In this document: positions 33,841 through 45,417 of the stretch, piece by piece
Position numbering within the stretch: the stretch's first letter is position 1
How the letters are laid out: each line of letters starts with the position of its first letter
DNA from: Taudactylus pleione
Lineage: Eukaryota; Chordata; Amphibia; Anura; Myobatrachidae
Length of the DNA stretch: 64,000 nucleotides
Reading direction: 5' to 3'
Assembly (NCBI GenBank): GCA_031769625.1
Contig: JAUIMM010000566.1
Coordinates: 1,121,001-1,185,000, forward strand
Made by a program: the position numbers and the translations under genes
Notes under the pieces: model-generated
Databases searched by the model: none
Told to the model about the DNA's origin: nothing
Seen by the model: the letters and a program-made list of their open reading frames with translations, nothing else

Positions 33841-35690
33841 ATAGTGTTACGCACTTTCTTTTATTCTCTATCATACTGACAGGAATCAACCTCATGCAAA
33901 TTAATAACACTGAACAATTCTGGGTACAGTATATGCAGCTGAAGGCTGTTACTAGCCAAAATAGCAAATTCTTTCTCTACATAGGCCACTTTCTCGGATT
34001 CTCGGAGAACCGGACCAGCTAATTTCTAGAGAATATGGAGGCTGCAAGTGAAGGCTTGGAGGGCCACATATAGCCCATGGCTATCTGTTGTCCACTGTTT
34101 GCCTACATTGAGCTACATCTGTACTACTCACAATAATAAAGCTCCACGGTAATACCTCCAATAGTTATTAGAAACACTTTACTTCTAACCCTAATGGTAC
34201 CTGGCCCGCTGTACGTGGAAAGTCACCATTCATCATTATCTATATGCTGAATAACTTTATTATTTACTACAGACTGTCTCCATTATATTCTATAAATCTG
34301 ACTACAGTCCCCTCTGATAGTGGAAATGTTCGATAGTCTTCTATCTACAAGCCTCTGCGTAATAAAATAGCTCAATTTAGAGGATTTAAACACTGTCCTC
34401 CTTTACTTTCTAATCACAGACATAGTTATTGTTCCCCTCAAGCTGCATCAGAAACTAGAGGATTTTCAGCAATACAATGACAGTGATAATTGTTCCTGCT
34501 CTGTTTGTACTCTCCTGGGGATCTTCATACTACTAAGCTCTGTGAACACATATGATGGAAGAGAAGGGACAACTCTGATCTTACAGACAGTGCTACTGTG
34601 TCCACTTGCCCACATCATTTGGTCTCTATTGACTCTCAATTAAACCAATCTTGGTAATACACAATGTCACCTTGTTCTACAGCTTTGCGCATACCACATT
34701 GCAGCAAGATGAGCCCCAATAGCACAATGCTGTTGTGTCACCGAAAGGTCTTCATTTACAATACACAGTAGATGTGTAGTGCAAGCCTTTATTTTGTACC
34801 AAAGTTCCAACATGATCCAATCTGCGAACACCTGTTCTCTACAAACCACAATGCAGGTGTGTGGCTTGGTGGAGATGTACTGTACATAGTGGTGTACAAG
34901 TCAAGTCCAGGGGTAATTTTACTGAAGGTCAGAATTTTTTTTTTGTTGGCAGTTTTGCAATGCGCTGGTTTACTAAAGCCAAATTCAACAAAAATGCTGA
35001 CTTTTGCACAGAATAGAACATTGGCTGAGTATCAATGTTTTTTTATTATTAGAAGAATAGAAACCCAGGATTTATTGACAGATCCTATAGTTGATATACA
35101 GTAAGTGACAGGGGTGTATGATGGAGGTATATCCACACAGTAGATAACTTTACCCGGTCTTAGGTTTATTAACCTGGCAGAACAGGTTTACAAGACGACA
35201 CAGGGCAAATGCAGCAGGTATGTATATCAGGTACACAGTGCTGTATATAATGTATGCACCAGATCCAGCCAGGAATATAGGGGAGGGCAGGAGGTATGCG
35301 ACAAGTGGGAACACACACCTATGTTTGTACATACACAGTGGTGGCAGAGGCGTATATATGCAGTGGTATAGCGGTGGTGGTGCAGTGGAACTATCTGGGG
35401 TCATTGGCCTCTGCAATGGTCTCTCCATGTGAGTATCACTGGAGACTCCCAGGGGCACGTCCATTTAGTATGGAGGACAGAGCTGAAGACGCACAACCCA
35501 CCGAGCATGACCAGTAGCACCCAAGCTCATAGGTCGCACATCCTGCAGTCCGGGGTCCTAATACTGGACAGAGACAGTGTAGTGCGCTCTCTCTTAGCAC
35601 ATACAGTATGAGCCCCATCGCAAATGAAAGGTCGCTCAACAACAGTCTCTAGAGAAATGAATGGAGTCTAGCTGATTGGTCAGAGTGTGG
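33841..35690. other. Unassigned intergenic DNA
   Basis: No gene recognised. Small frames around 35,150-35,640 on both strands are not supported by any motif. Confidence 0.4.
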
Positions 35691-35859
35691 GAACTGCCAT
35701 GAACTGACCAATTTGTGCGGTACTATTCATTCGGGATGCTACATCGACCGAAGAGGAACATAAACCCTTACATTTTGTAAGGAACAAATTGGCAAACAGG
35801 GTATTTTTATTTAATAAAATACAAAAATATTACTGTCTTTTGTGTACTATTATTTTTAC

Positions 35860-36185
35860 ATGTGGAGAACAGGTATCAGCGGACCCTTGATGTATGGGCA
35901 TGCTGGCTCAACAAGTGCCATCATGACTGAGCAGCCTTACTGGAACCTGTAGTCCACCTATAAAAGAACTATATTAATTTAACTTTTATAACACTATTAC
36001 CTCCGCACCCAAAGCCCCTGGGGTTTGGAGAAGAGCTGGTTGTCCTTGGGGAGGGGGGGATTTCCAGCCCTGTACTGGCCAGATGAAGATCCATGCCATC
36101 GCCGTGCCCTATATTTCAGTACCAGCATAGGCTGAGAGGCCCGGAGCTGGTCAATTATTTTGGGGTGACCCCACGCTGTTTTAAA
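35860..36185. repeat. Diverged relative of the hAT B hairpin arm
   Basis: GGACCCTTGATGTATGGGCATGCTGG, then ACCTGTAGTCCACCTATAAAAG, follows the same order as GGGCCCTTAATGCCCTGCATGCTGG and ACCTGTAGTTCACCTGTAAA in the 14-17 kb hairpin arm. Later GGAGAAGAGCTGG, TATATTTCAGTACCAGCAT and GAGCTGGTC echo the ACCAGC blocks. No inverted partner is present here. Similarity was judged by eye. Confidence 0.5.
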
Positions 36186-36756
36186 AATATAATTATACTT
36201 TTAAAACTTTTTGCATATGCAAAGTCTGCACAGATCATAGTGATCTTTGCAGTACTTCAAGTCCACCGCAGATTGACGGCTGATTGTTTTTGGATATGAG
36301 GCGGAAAAAGGGGTTAAATCCTACAGGTATCAACGGCAGATGGAAATTGACAGTCAAAACTGATGCATAGTATATACTGTTTTTTTAGACTGCAATCAGT
36401 TGTTGATGCCCCGTTAGTTTCAATTTGAGAGCAAATGTGACATTTAGTAAGTTTACCCCCAGTAGTGCTGAGAGAAGGGGACAGCGTTTATGGATTACCA
36501 GGTTTCTTTGGGGTGGCAGGCATAATATTAACAGTGAATAATACATTCATTTGGTGTGATTTAGATGCTCTGCCTTAGAATGCGATCTTCACTTTTTTTT
36601 AAACTTTGCATCTTGTTTGCATCGTAGCCACATACAGAGTCACTCAGTGTACCAACATACTAGATTAGTACTTTTGTCACAAAGGAATTGGTATAAAGTT
36701 GCAGATATAGCATAACAATCCATTCAGCAAGTCATGGCACATGTTCAGATCAGAAC
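36186..36756. other. Unassigned intergenic DNA
   Basis: AT-rich with no recognised feature. Confidence 0.4.
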
Positions 36757-36759
36757 TGT

Positions 36760-37276
36760 GGGCTTGATTGAGACCCGCTCGCAAGCCCTTGAGCGCTCGC
36801 AAGCGGGTCGATGGTGTGCCAGTGCGCACTGCGCATGCGCGAGCCCTGGAGCAAGTGCAAAAAGCACTCGCTCCGTGGCTCACTACAAAAGGGGCGGCTG
36901 TCGATGTTGATCGACAGCTCACCCCATTTTGTAGGTGTGGTGGGGAGGTCCCTTACCAAACGGAGGCGTTCCCAAGCGAATGCCTGCCATTTGTGGGCGG
37001 CCCCATCACCAGTGATGTCAGTGGGAGAGCTTCTGGCTCTATTAGAGCCGGAAGCTCTCTGGGGCTTGCATCCACGAGACCCTACCACAAGGGTCTCATC
37101 GCAAGCCCGATGGTCTTGATGGTCTTGACCATGCGACCATCATCCTGGCCACTCGCAATAACAGTGGGTGGTCACCCACAGCTATGCGAACGGCCAGGAG
37201 GCCGCTCCTAAAAAAACAAAAACGCCCTGATTCAGAGCGAACGCTCTTTCAGAGCGTCCGGCTCTGAATCAGGCCC
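36760..37276. mobile_element. GGGCCTGATTCAGA-family MITE, GC-rich subtype, TSD TGT
   Basis: Ends GGGCTTGATTGAGACCC and TCTGAATCAGGCCC, flanked by TGT (36,757-36,759 and 37,277-37,279). The frames of 147, 112 and 102 residues inside are GC-rich repeat artefacts; equivalent frames appear in the sister copies. Confidence 0.9.
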
Positions 37277-37588
37277 TGTGTCTTCTGCCTTTTTTTCCCC
37301 CCAGAATAGGGATTTAGTCGCACACAGAAGTACATACCTGTACTGTAAAATGGCAGCGCCAGTAGTCAGTGTACCCTTGCATTGCACTTTTGTCACATTA
37401 GTGATGCAAATAAATTGCTAATTTTGGGACAATTCATACTTTGGCGGTATGGAGAACGGGGGTAATAGAAATTACCGAAGTGGCACTACCACGGGATGTA
37501 AGTTCCAATCTTGTAGTGAGCAGCTGTGTATAGAAGAGGATAGTCAGTCCTCACACAACTATAGTACAAAAAAGTGGAAAAAGATACA

Positions 37589-38120
37589 GGGCCCAATTCA
37601 GACCTGGACACTAAGCTGCAGGCACATGCGAATGCATCGCAGTACGTAAGTGCGAACCAGTCATTGCGATCGGGAATCGAGTGCTCTTAACACAAAGACT
37701 GAGTGCTACTTTGAGTGACAGATAGCGCCGTTTGTGGGTGGTAACAGGAAGGTGCTTGTGAACGGGGGAGTGATGCTGTGGACGCAGGCGTGTCTGGGCA
37801 TCAAAACGGAGTTTTATGGGTGTTCATAATTAGCATGGAAGCGTCACTGTACACATCACTTGGTTGTATTTCAGCCTGCAGTGATCGCAGTGCTTGCAGT
37901 GGGGTAGGGTCGGCTCTTGATTAATCATACACTTCCTGGAGATGACGTGTGCTAAGAAAGAAAAGTGGGCGTCTTTATACCGGCGTGAGCTCACTCTGCC
38001 GTCACTCTCTAAAACATAGAGGGCTTCCTTATACCAAACAGTGCGATCGCAGAATTTGCATACCTGGCCCCTTTTGGCAGCGAGAGAGCGCAGCTTAGCG
38101 TCTGGGTCTGAATCGACCCC
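37589..38120. mobile_element. GGGCCTGATTCAGA-family MITE inside H, TSD ACA
   Basis: Ends GGGCCCAATTCAGACC and GGTCTGAATCGACCCC, flanked by ACA (37,586-37,588 and 38,121-38,123). Excising the element and one ACA restores the foldback arm next to GCGCTCTATAG, which independently confirms the boundaries. Second subtype. Confidence 0.93.
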
Positions 38121-38876
38121 ACAGCGCTCTATAGTGATATTCAAGGCACAAATGACATATATAAATTAGCGGTGTGCACCGGCCACTTTTCGTGTTTTGT
38201 GTTTTGGTTTTGGATCTGGATCTTTCTTCGTGTTTTGGATCTGGATTGGTTTTGCCAAAACCACCCTTCCGTGTTTTGGGTTCTGGGTTTTGTGTTTTGG
38301 ATCTGTATTTTTTTTAAAAAAAGCATAAAAACAGCTAAAATCACAGAATGTGTTGATTTTTCTGCTCCTATGCTATTATTAACCTCAAAAACCTTAATTT
38401 CCACTCATTTCCAGTCTATTCTGAACACCTCACACCTCACAATAGTGTTTTTATATCCAAAAGGTTGCACCGAGGTAGCTGGATGACTATGCTAAGCGAC
38501 ACGAGTGGGCGGCACAAACACGTGACCCATCTAGGCGTGATACTGCAGTGGCAGACAGGATGGCAGTTTGAAAAACTAGGCCCCAAACTGTACATAATGC
38601 AAAGAAAAAAAGAGGTGCAAGATGGAATTGTCCTTGGGCCCTCCCACGCACCCTTATGTTGTATAAACAGGACATGCACACTTTAACAAACCAATCATTT
38701 CAGCGCCAGGGTCTGCCACACAACTGTGGCTGAAATGATTGGTTCGTTTGGGCCCCCACAAAACAAGCTGGCAATTAATCTGTCCCTGCACAAACTGGCT
38801 CTACGGAGGCAAGATGTCATCCTCATCCTCCTCATCCACCGATTCCTCACCCTCTTCAGTGTGTACATCCTCATCC

Positions 38877-39257
38877 TCACAGAGTATTAATTCGTCCCTG
38901 CTGGAACCACAGGTCCCTCTGTATGTTCTGGAGGCTGGTCTCCCTGGAAGAGTTGATAATTAATTTTATGAACATCATCTTCTCCACATTTTGTGGAAGC
39001 AACCTCCTACGCCTTTCGCTGACAAGGTTCCCGGCTGCACTAAACACTCTTTCGGAGTACACACTGGAGGGGGGGCAACTCAGGTAAAATAGAGCCAGTT
39101 TGTACAGGGACCTCCAAATTGCTTCTTTTTCCTGCCAGTACAGGTACGGACTGTCTGACATGCCTACTTGGATGCTGTCACCGATGTAATCCTTTAACAG
39201 ACAGACGCACGCTTGTCGCTGCTGCTTTAAGGATGCAGGTGTGGCTACAGCCCACAC
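38877..39257 (-). pseudogene. hAT transposase C-terminal (dimerisation) piece of C
   Basis: A single uninterrupted 126-residue frame. About 22 N-terminal residues come from the tandem repeat. It then reads DYIGDSIQVGMSDSPYLYW, YKLALFYLSCPPSSVYSERV and FSAAGNLVSERRRRLLPQN. The sERvFSaaGn.vs.rR..L.p.nve pattern is the hAT C-terminal dimerisation domain. The frame is better preserved here than in the longer element E, where it is frameshifted. It lacks catalytic residues and so cannot be a transposase on its own. Whether it is expressed is unknown. Confidence 0.85.
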
Positions 39258-39509
39258 AATTCACAAAGACAGAAAAAAGAAGAATATTTTTATTGTTTGT
39301 GTAGCACACTTTGAGAGTTACACCACCCTTTAACAGACAGACGCACGCTTGTCGCTGCTGCTTTAAGGATGCAGGTGCGGCTACAGCCCACACAATTCAC
39401 AAAGACAGAAAAAAGAAGAATATTTTTATTGTTTGTGTAGCACACTTTGAGGGTGTCACCACCCTTTAACAGACAGACGCACGCTTGTCGCTGCTGCTTT
39501 AAGGATGCA
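39182..39509. repeat. ~117-bp tandem array in C, part 1
   Basis: Three copies of CTTTAACAGACAGACGCACG, each followed by CTTGTCGCTGCTGCTTTAAG and GATGCAGGTGCGGC. Continues after element F at 41,272-41,670. The homologous array in D (47,080-47,900) has units of about 137 bp. Confidence 0.9.
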
Positions 39510-39517
39510 GGTGCGGC

Positions 39518-41271
39518 CAGTGTCGGACTGGGGCATGAAGGGCCTACAGGGGAATGCAATGCTAGGGGCCCGGTGAAGGGGCGTGACAAGCCTTGGGTAG
39601 GTGTGGCCATCCCACATTATTAATATTTTGGATCAGCACTCCTAATAGAAGGTTAAATGCCCTGGTGCCTGTCCACAATAGTAGTAATAAGCATACAAGT
39701 CAGGGCGGCACTCATGGGACTTATATACTAATATTAAACACACTCAGAGAGCCATAAATAGATTTTATGTTTCGGGTCTTTTATAGGGTTGGGCGTCAAG
39801 ATTCTGAGCACACCCAGTGTGCAGGGGTGCCAAGAGGGGGTGGGGTGGGGTACTAATTACCCGGACTTGCTGGAGAGGCACTGCGGGGGACCGGGTCTGG
39901 CACCTCTACTCCTCCCTCTTACATCACAGCAGCCCAGCACACACTGCTGTGTGCTGGGCTGCACTTGGGAGACTGCTCGCGGCTGCTAAAGCAGCAGCCG
40001 AAGCAGTCTACTATGCCTATGGGGGGGTGCGATCACGCTGATCACGCCCACCAATGGCTTTGCGCCAGGCTGAGGGGGCACACAGTGCCCCCCTCCCCAG
40101 CGAGAGCAATCATGATTTTTTTTCAGGGTTTTTTCTAAGGGGATGTGGCCACGCCTCCAGCAATTATGCCACACCCCCTGTCACCTGGGCTCGGCGCAGC
40201 TGTCGGCGGCCCTGCCAGTGTGAACACGCGTCAAATCACTCGCAGCTCCAGCCGGCAGCATCTAACGCACTTCCGGGAAAACAAACCAGAAGTGTGCAAC
40301 CAATGACGTGCCCGGCGACCAGACAGCGCTGCTAAAAGTGACCCCACCACCTGAACTGAACAAAAACAAAACATACCATAAAAAACATGACAATAAAATC
40401 CCATGAGCAATCAGATTCACATGAATAAGAAAATCAAGCAATTGCATGTATACATATAAATAATGCAAATTTTACAGCTAGAAAAAATCAATACAAAGGA
40501 AAACCTGTATATCTATAGAAAGATGGATAAACATAGATAAACCATATATCAAATATAACTCTGACCTCTGACAGAGAAATTTATAAAATACTGTGTCTAC
40601 GTCAGCCAGGCTCACAATCACTGTATAGGTAGCTGTGCAGGGGAAGGAAAAAACTGCAAGAGTCCGTGGAGAGGAGGGGGCAGATCCCGGCTCCTCTGTG
40701 TCACGTGGTCTCTGTGTGTCTGGGCGCTTCCTGCCTCCTCCACCTCCCCCCTGCAGCAGCCCGGATGTTTCCAGCATCCTGCTCCACCTCCCCCTGCAAA
40801 AGCCTGGGCGCTTCCAGCATCCTACTCCACCTTCCCCTGCAGCAGCCTGGGCGATTCTAGCATCCTGCTCCTCCCCCTGCAGCAGTCTGAGCGATTCCAG
40901 CATCTTGCTCCACCTCCCCCTGCAGCAACCTGGGCAATTCCACCACCCCCTCCACAGCAGCTTGGACTTAATCAGCCTGCTTCCCAGGCTCTGCTGTTAC
41001 AGACTCCTCCCCCCCGCCGACGGCGAGTGACGTCACCGGCAAAGCTGATTCCGGAAAAAGGAATCAGTGTTACTGGGCTGGTGCAGAATCAGACAATGGA
41101 AAGAGACTGCCGCCCACCGCACGCGCTCACCTGCTGCACGCACTCATAGTAACAATCTAGCAGGCGATGACCAGCGCTAGGCCACGCCCTCCAGCAATAG
41201 AGGGCGTGGCTATGAAGTAGCGGGGCCCACCGGGGAATCCCCCGAATCCCCGGCGGCCCAGTCCGAGCCTG
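39518..41271. mobile_element. hAT element F nested in C, TSD GGTGCGGC
   Basis: Begins CAGTGTCGGACTGGG and ends CCCAGTCCGAGCCTG, inverted at 13 of 15 positions. It is flanked by perfect GGTGCGGC (39,510-39,517 and 41,272-41,279). The CAGTGTCGGACTGG terminus is a well-known hAT type and differs from the TAGGGGTG group hosting it. 1,754 bp, no transposase. Contains a minisatellite at 40,735-40,965 and GC-rich blocks. Frames of 131 and 141 residues inside are repeat translations. Confidence 0.94.
40735..40965. repeat. CTCC-rich minisatellite inside F
   Basis: About five units of 45-50 bp built on CTCCACCTCCCCCTGCAGCA plus GCGATTCCAGCATC. Accounts for the Ser/Pro/Leu-rich + strand frame. Confidence 0.88.
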
Positions 41272-41670
41272 GGTGCGGCTACATCGCACACAAGTCACAA
41301 ACACATTAAAAAAAAATTTTTATTTTTTGGAGCACTTTGAGAGTTACAACACCCTTTAACAGACAGACGCACGCTTGTCGCTGCTGCTTTGAGGATGCAA
41401 GAGCGGCTACAGCCCACACAATTCACAAAGACAGAAAAAAAATGAACAATATTTTAATTGTTTGTGTAGCACACTTTGAGGGTGTCACCACCCTTTAACA
41501 GACAGACGCACGCTTGTCGCTGCTGCTTTAAGGATGCAGGTGCGGCTACAGCCCACACATTTCACAAAGACAGAAAAAAAAGAACAATATTTTAATTGTT
41601 TGTGTAGCACACTTTGAGGGTGTCACCACCCTTTAACAGACAGACGCACGCTTGTCGCTGCTGCTTTGAG
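41272..41670. repeat. Tandem array in C, part 2
   Basis: Resumes GGTGCGGCTACA immediately after element F and repeats about three more times. It ends where the transposase middle piece starts (AGGATGCTGGTGGAATCTAG). Confidence 0.85.
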
Positions 41671-42007
41671 GATGCTGGTGGAATCTAGACGGGATTTGGA
41701 ACCGAGGACACACTACCTCCATCAATTGTCTAAATCCCACTGCACTAATGGCGGATACCGGACGCACGTCTAACACCAACATAGCAGTCAAGGCCTCAGT
41801 TATACGTTTTGCTTCAGGATGACTGCTGTCGTACTTCATCCTCATCGCTAGGGACTGTTGGAGGGTCAATTGTTTAGTAAAAGTAGTGATGTTCCTACTT
41901 CCTCTCTGGGATGATGAACAACTCCCAGCAGCAGCAACAGCACTAGGAGGAAGTGGTTCTTGATCTTTCCCTATTTTATTTTTATCAGAGAAAGTTTGGT
42001 CCTCCAT
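41633..42007 (-). pseudogene. Fused N-terminal/middle hAT transposase piece of C
   Basis: A 124-residue frame starting MEDQTFSDKNKIGKDQEPLP and passing directly, through an Ala/Gly/Ser run, into SSSQRGSRNITTFTKQLTLQ. It continues SLAMRMKYDSSHPEAKRITE, then VGFRQLMEVVCPRFQIPSRF, and ends inside a tandem-repeat unit. In element E the same two parts are separated by about 1.1 kb that includes the BED finger. The frame is intact across the join. A nearly identical frame is in D at 46,727-47,101. Confidence 0.85.
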
Positions 42008-42039
42008 TTATGTTATATTGATATATACGTGCGGCTAAA

Positions 42040-42720
42040 GCGCACACAAACACAGAAAATATTTTTTTATTTTTGCTGGAGAGTAGTGCACTTTGTGGGT
42101 TACACCACCCTTTAAGAAATGAGCCAGTTGGCTCTTTACTTATGGGACACAGGCGCACGCTTGGCGCTGCTCCTTTGTTGATGCACGTGCAGCCACAGTG
42201 CACACAAGTCACAAACACAGAAAATATATATTTTTTGGTTTTGGAGTGTACTTTGGGGGTTACAGAACCCTTTAATGGTCAAGCCAGCCGGCCCTTTACT
42301 TATGACACAGGCGCACGCTTGGCACTACTTTGTTGATGCACGTGCGGCTACTGCGCACACAATTCACAAACACAGAAAATTATTTTTTTTTTGGTTTGGA
42401 CTGGAGTGTACTTTCGGGGGTTACAGCACCCTTAACGGTCTAGCCAGCCGGCCCTTTACTTATGACACAGGCGCACGCTTGGCACTACTTTGTTGATGCA
42501 CGTGCGGCTACTGCGCACACAATTCACAAACACAGAAAATTATTTTTTTTTTGGTTTGGACTGGAGTGTACTTTCGGGGCTAACAGCACCCTTAACGGTC
42601 AAGCCAGCCGGCCCTTTACTTATGACACAGGCGCACGCTTGGCACTACTTTGTTGATGCACGTGCGGCTACTGCGCACACAATTCACAAACACAGAAAAT
42701 ATATAATTTTTTTAGCACTT
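42040..42720. repeat. ~155-bp tandem array in C
   Basis: Four to five units, each with CGGCCCTTTACTTATGACAC, AGGCGCACGCTTGGC and TTTGTTGATGCACGTGCGGC. Homologous arrays are in D (46,030-46,720) and E (56,690-57,350). All stacked small frames here (LLMTQAHAWHYFVDARAATA and similar) are repeat translations. Confidence 0.92.
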
Positions 42721-42965
42721 GGGGGGAGCACCCCTGATGGACAGAGCACCCCCTGGACAACACTACAGCACCCCTTTAGGACTGGGACACTGCACAGGAC
42801 TTTGGAGTGGACACAGCCCCTATGGAGAACTGACTGCACAACACAGTCCAGCCAGCCCCTATGGACTTTGAAGTAGTGGACACAGCCCCTATTAACAACA
42901 GCAGCACAGCACAACACAGCCAGCCCCTATGGACTTTGAAGTAGTGGACAACAGCAGCACTATAC
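42721..42965. repeat. CAGCCCCTATGGACTTTG repeat in C
   Basis: Short units CAGCCCCTATGGACTTTGAA and GTAGTGGACA repeat several times between the 155-bp array and the element end. Mirrored in D (45,780-45,960) and E (57,380-57,545). Confidence 0.85.
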
Positions 42966-44060
42966 TACACTACACTACACAGCCCTAACTCCCACCCTCC
43001 CTCTTCACTGTCCACAGCCGAGTGAGAAAATGGCGCCGACGCAGGTACCTTATATAGGATCCAAAACCCGCGAGACTCGGAAGGCGGGATGATGACGTTT
43101 TGCCTCGATTTCAGATCCGAGTCAGGCGGGAAAAGTCGAGCCTGACTCGGATCGGGGGGGCTCGGGGGGGTTCGGATTTCTGAAATCCGAACCCGCTCAC
43201 CCCTAATATAAATGCAAATTTTAATCTTAGAAATTAATGTGCATAAAATCACAATACTAAAAATACATATTATAAAATGAATAAAAAATGAAATGACACA
43301 ATGTTAATGAAAGTAAAAAGATCATTCAAACCACATAATGTAATATACTCAGTCCCAAATGTTGTAATTGGTTGGGGCCTTAGTTAGTGTGTGATTCCGT
43401 GCAAAAAGCAGTCTCTTGGTGCTATATAGAACTAAAACCAACACGGGATAACAATTACCATATCCAGTAGCCACAATAGTGGTATTCCTTTAGCAATGCT
43501 AGCAGAGCTTTTCCAAATCTGAAAGTTCCATATATCACTGGTCCGGTTTGTTGGTATAGAGGTAGTCTCCTTTAACGCAGTTCCCTGTTGCAAAGGTTCA
43601 AACAACTGGTAGTGTAGGTGGTTCAGAGACACCAATGGAGTTTAGAAATGGCTCAAATTCCTGTAGCATAGGTCCAATCTGCAGGTAGTGAGTAATGCAG
43701 AAATGGCAGTGGACAGATATCGGCTCACGTTGAGTAGTGGAGAGTGGATCTTCCAGTCTCTTAACGCATTTCGCTGTGTGCAATCACAGCTTTGTCAAAA
43801 GCATTTTGCACGGACTCACACACTAACTAAGGCCCCAACCAATTACAACATTTAGGACTGAGTATATTACATTATGTGGATTGAGTGATCTTTTTACTCT
43901 CATTAACATTGTGTCATTTAATTTTCATTTTATAATATGTATTTTTAGTATTGTGCTCTTATACACATGAATTTATAAGATTAAAATTTGCATTTATATA
44001 TGTAATGTGTGCCTTGAATATCACTATAGAGCGCTGTATCTTTCCCCACTTTTTTATACT

Positions 44061-45200
44061 TTGGCGAAGTGCTTGGCGAGGGCCGACTCCAGGTGGAGTA
44101 GTGCCCTGTGCCATTATTGTTTGATGCTCCCATCCCCCCCAGTGTGCGGCCAAAGAGGAGTGTGGCCTAAATGCAATGCCCCTAGATTACGGCATTTTGG
44201 GGGCATGTCCGTATGGCACGCCTCCCATTTTAATTCATGCTGGGGGTGAGCCCAGCACTACATCAGCGCGCGGTATCCATTCAGCATCACCGGCACCGCT
44301 GCTCTCTGCTGGGCAAAGCAGATCTGCGGCAGTGAATGTCCCTAACTCCCGACAACCCGTGGGACACTTTGGCCCATGGGTGGAATAGTGCCCGTAAAAC
44401 GTGAATTTGCTGCTGAAATTGGATCACTTGGGAGGACTGTGCCTCTATGAGGTGAAGACCCTGTTCGACCGCACTGGTTGAACACCCCTAGAGCTGGCCT
44501 TGTACTTGGAGCAACTGAGACACAAAGTCTGGGCACAGGGCTATGTGGCGCGATTTGAGCAAAGGTGTTTGTGGACACATATTTACAAAAGAGCACAACC
44601 ATGCTCCCTTTATTGCCCATTAAAACTATCATATAAGACCCTATTTCTGCCAGCTCTGAGCTGGTGCAACTTTCAGATGAGTAGGGTTGCTAGAAATAAT
44701 AATAAGAAAAAATAGAAAAAATTATCTAAAGTAAATGCCAGGGTGTCACTCGAAGGGAATATCCAAAAAGCAAAATGCAGGAAATGCTGAGCTATTGTTG
44801 TTATTTGAGCATATTTACTACAAAACGCATTTAAAATGTGCTTGTAGTGTGATATTTTCACCGAAATGCGCATTGCGAATTTAGTAAATATCACTTGAAT
44901 GTATCAAAAATCCATTGCAGGGATAGAGCTTGTGAGACAGTTCTGTCCCTGCGAATCCCCTCGGCACAATTCGCAGGGATGTTAGATGCCAGGCAGAGCA
45001 GAAATAGAGTCGGAGACCTGGTGGGAACCTGGCATAACGCCATCTGAAGATGGTGTTATTATCGCAGGGCTTGCTCCGGTATTTTGTTTTCAACTGAACA
45101 TTAGTAAATTTGAAGCAGATCGCATTTCCCATTACAAGTATGGGAAACGCGATCTGCTTTCTAATAAAATAGTACAAATTTAAGGGCTTGGAGGAGATTA
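44061..45200. other. Mostly unassigned; palindromic MITE-like segment 44,810-45,180
   Basis: 44,061-44,650 is moderately GC-rich and unrecognised. 44,810-45,180 has paired motifs (GCATATTTACTACAAAACGC, GAATTTAGTAAATATCACT, and AGATCGCATTTCCCATTACA with TGGGAAACGCGATCT) that suggest a palindromic MITE, without clear ends. Confidence 0.4.
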
Positions 45201-45204
45201 TTCA

Positions 45205-45417
45205 GAAAAAAATGTAGTAAAGTAAATTGTGCTGAACTGTAATCCTTAGGTTCAGTTATGTGGTGGTGGACAGGTTTGAGCGTCTGTTTGTCCACATATT
45301 TACATTACGTTGACAATAAATAATTTGATTTGGTGCTGGACCACCAACCTGAGGCACCCCTGCAAGTGTCCCGAGGCACCCCAGGGTGCCACGGCATACA
45401 GTTTGAGAACCATTGGT
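45205..45417. mobile_element. Truncated hAT MITE (same family as 8,715-9,011)
   Basis: Shares TTCAGTTATGTGGTGGTGGACAGG-type sequence and the terminus CAGTTTGAGAACCATTG with the 8.7-kb copy. The left third is missing, and no partner terminus is visible. Confidence 0.75.

Larger units (their letters stand above)
38167..43205 (-). mobile_element. hAT element C, deletion derivative, TSD ATATAAAT
   Basis: Begins TAGCGGTGTGCACCGG and ends GAGC/CTCACCCCTA-type, between perfect duplications ATATAAAT (38,159-38,166 and 43,206-43,213). It carries remnants of a minus-strand hAT transposase: an N-terminal/middle piece (41,633-42,007) and the C-terminal dimerisation piece (38,877-39,257). Tandem arrays lie between and outside them. 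BED finger and catalytic core are missing. Element F (39,518-41,271) is inserted in one array, so C was about 3.28 kb before that. Confidence 0.95.
37563..44060. mobile_element. Foldback element H, split by two later insertions
   Basis: With the insertions removed, the left arm reads 37,563-37,588, 38,124-38,166 and 43,214-43,409. It is the inverted copy of 43,800-44,060: AAAAAAGTGGAAAAAGATA pairs with TATCTTTCCCCACTTTTTT, AGCGCTCTATAGTGATATTC with GAATATCACTATAGAGCGCT, and TTGTAATTGGTTGGGGCCTT with AAGGCCCCAACCAATTACAA. Arms are about 260 bp. The spacer contains AACGCATTTCGCTGTGTGC. The left arm was interrupted by a MITE and by hAT element C. The target duplication of H itself is unclear. 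Confidence 0.85.

Noticed and set aside
36760..37211. Overlapping frames over 100 residues in GC-rich MITEs (also at 3.6, 22.6, 32.7 and 63.6 kb)
   Set aside because: They recur wherever the MITE occurs and in several registers. The element is a palindromic non-coding repeat.
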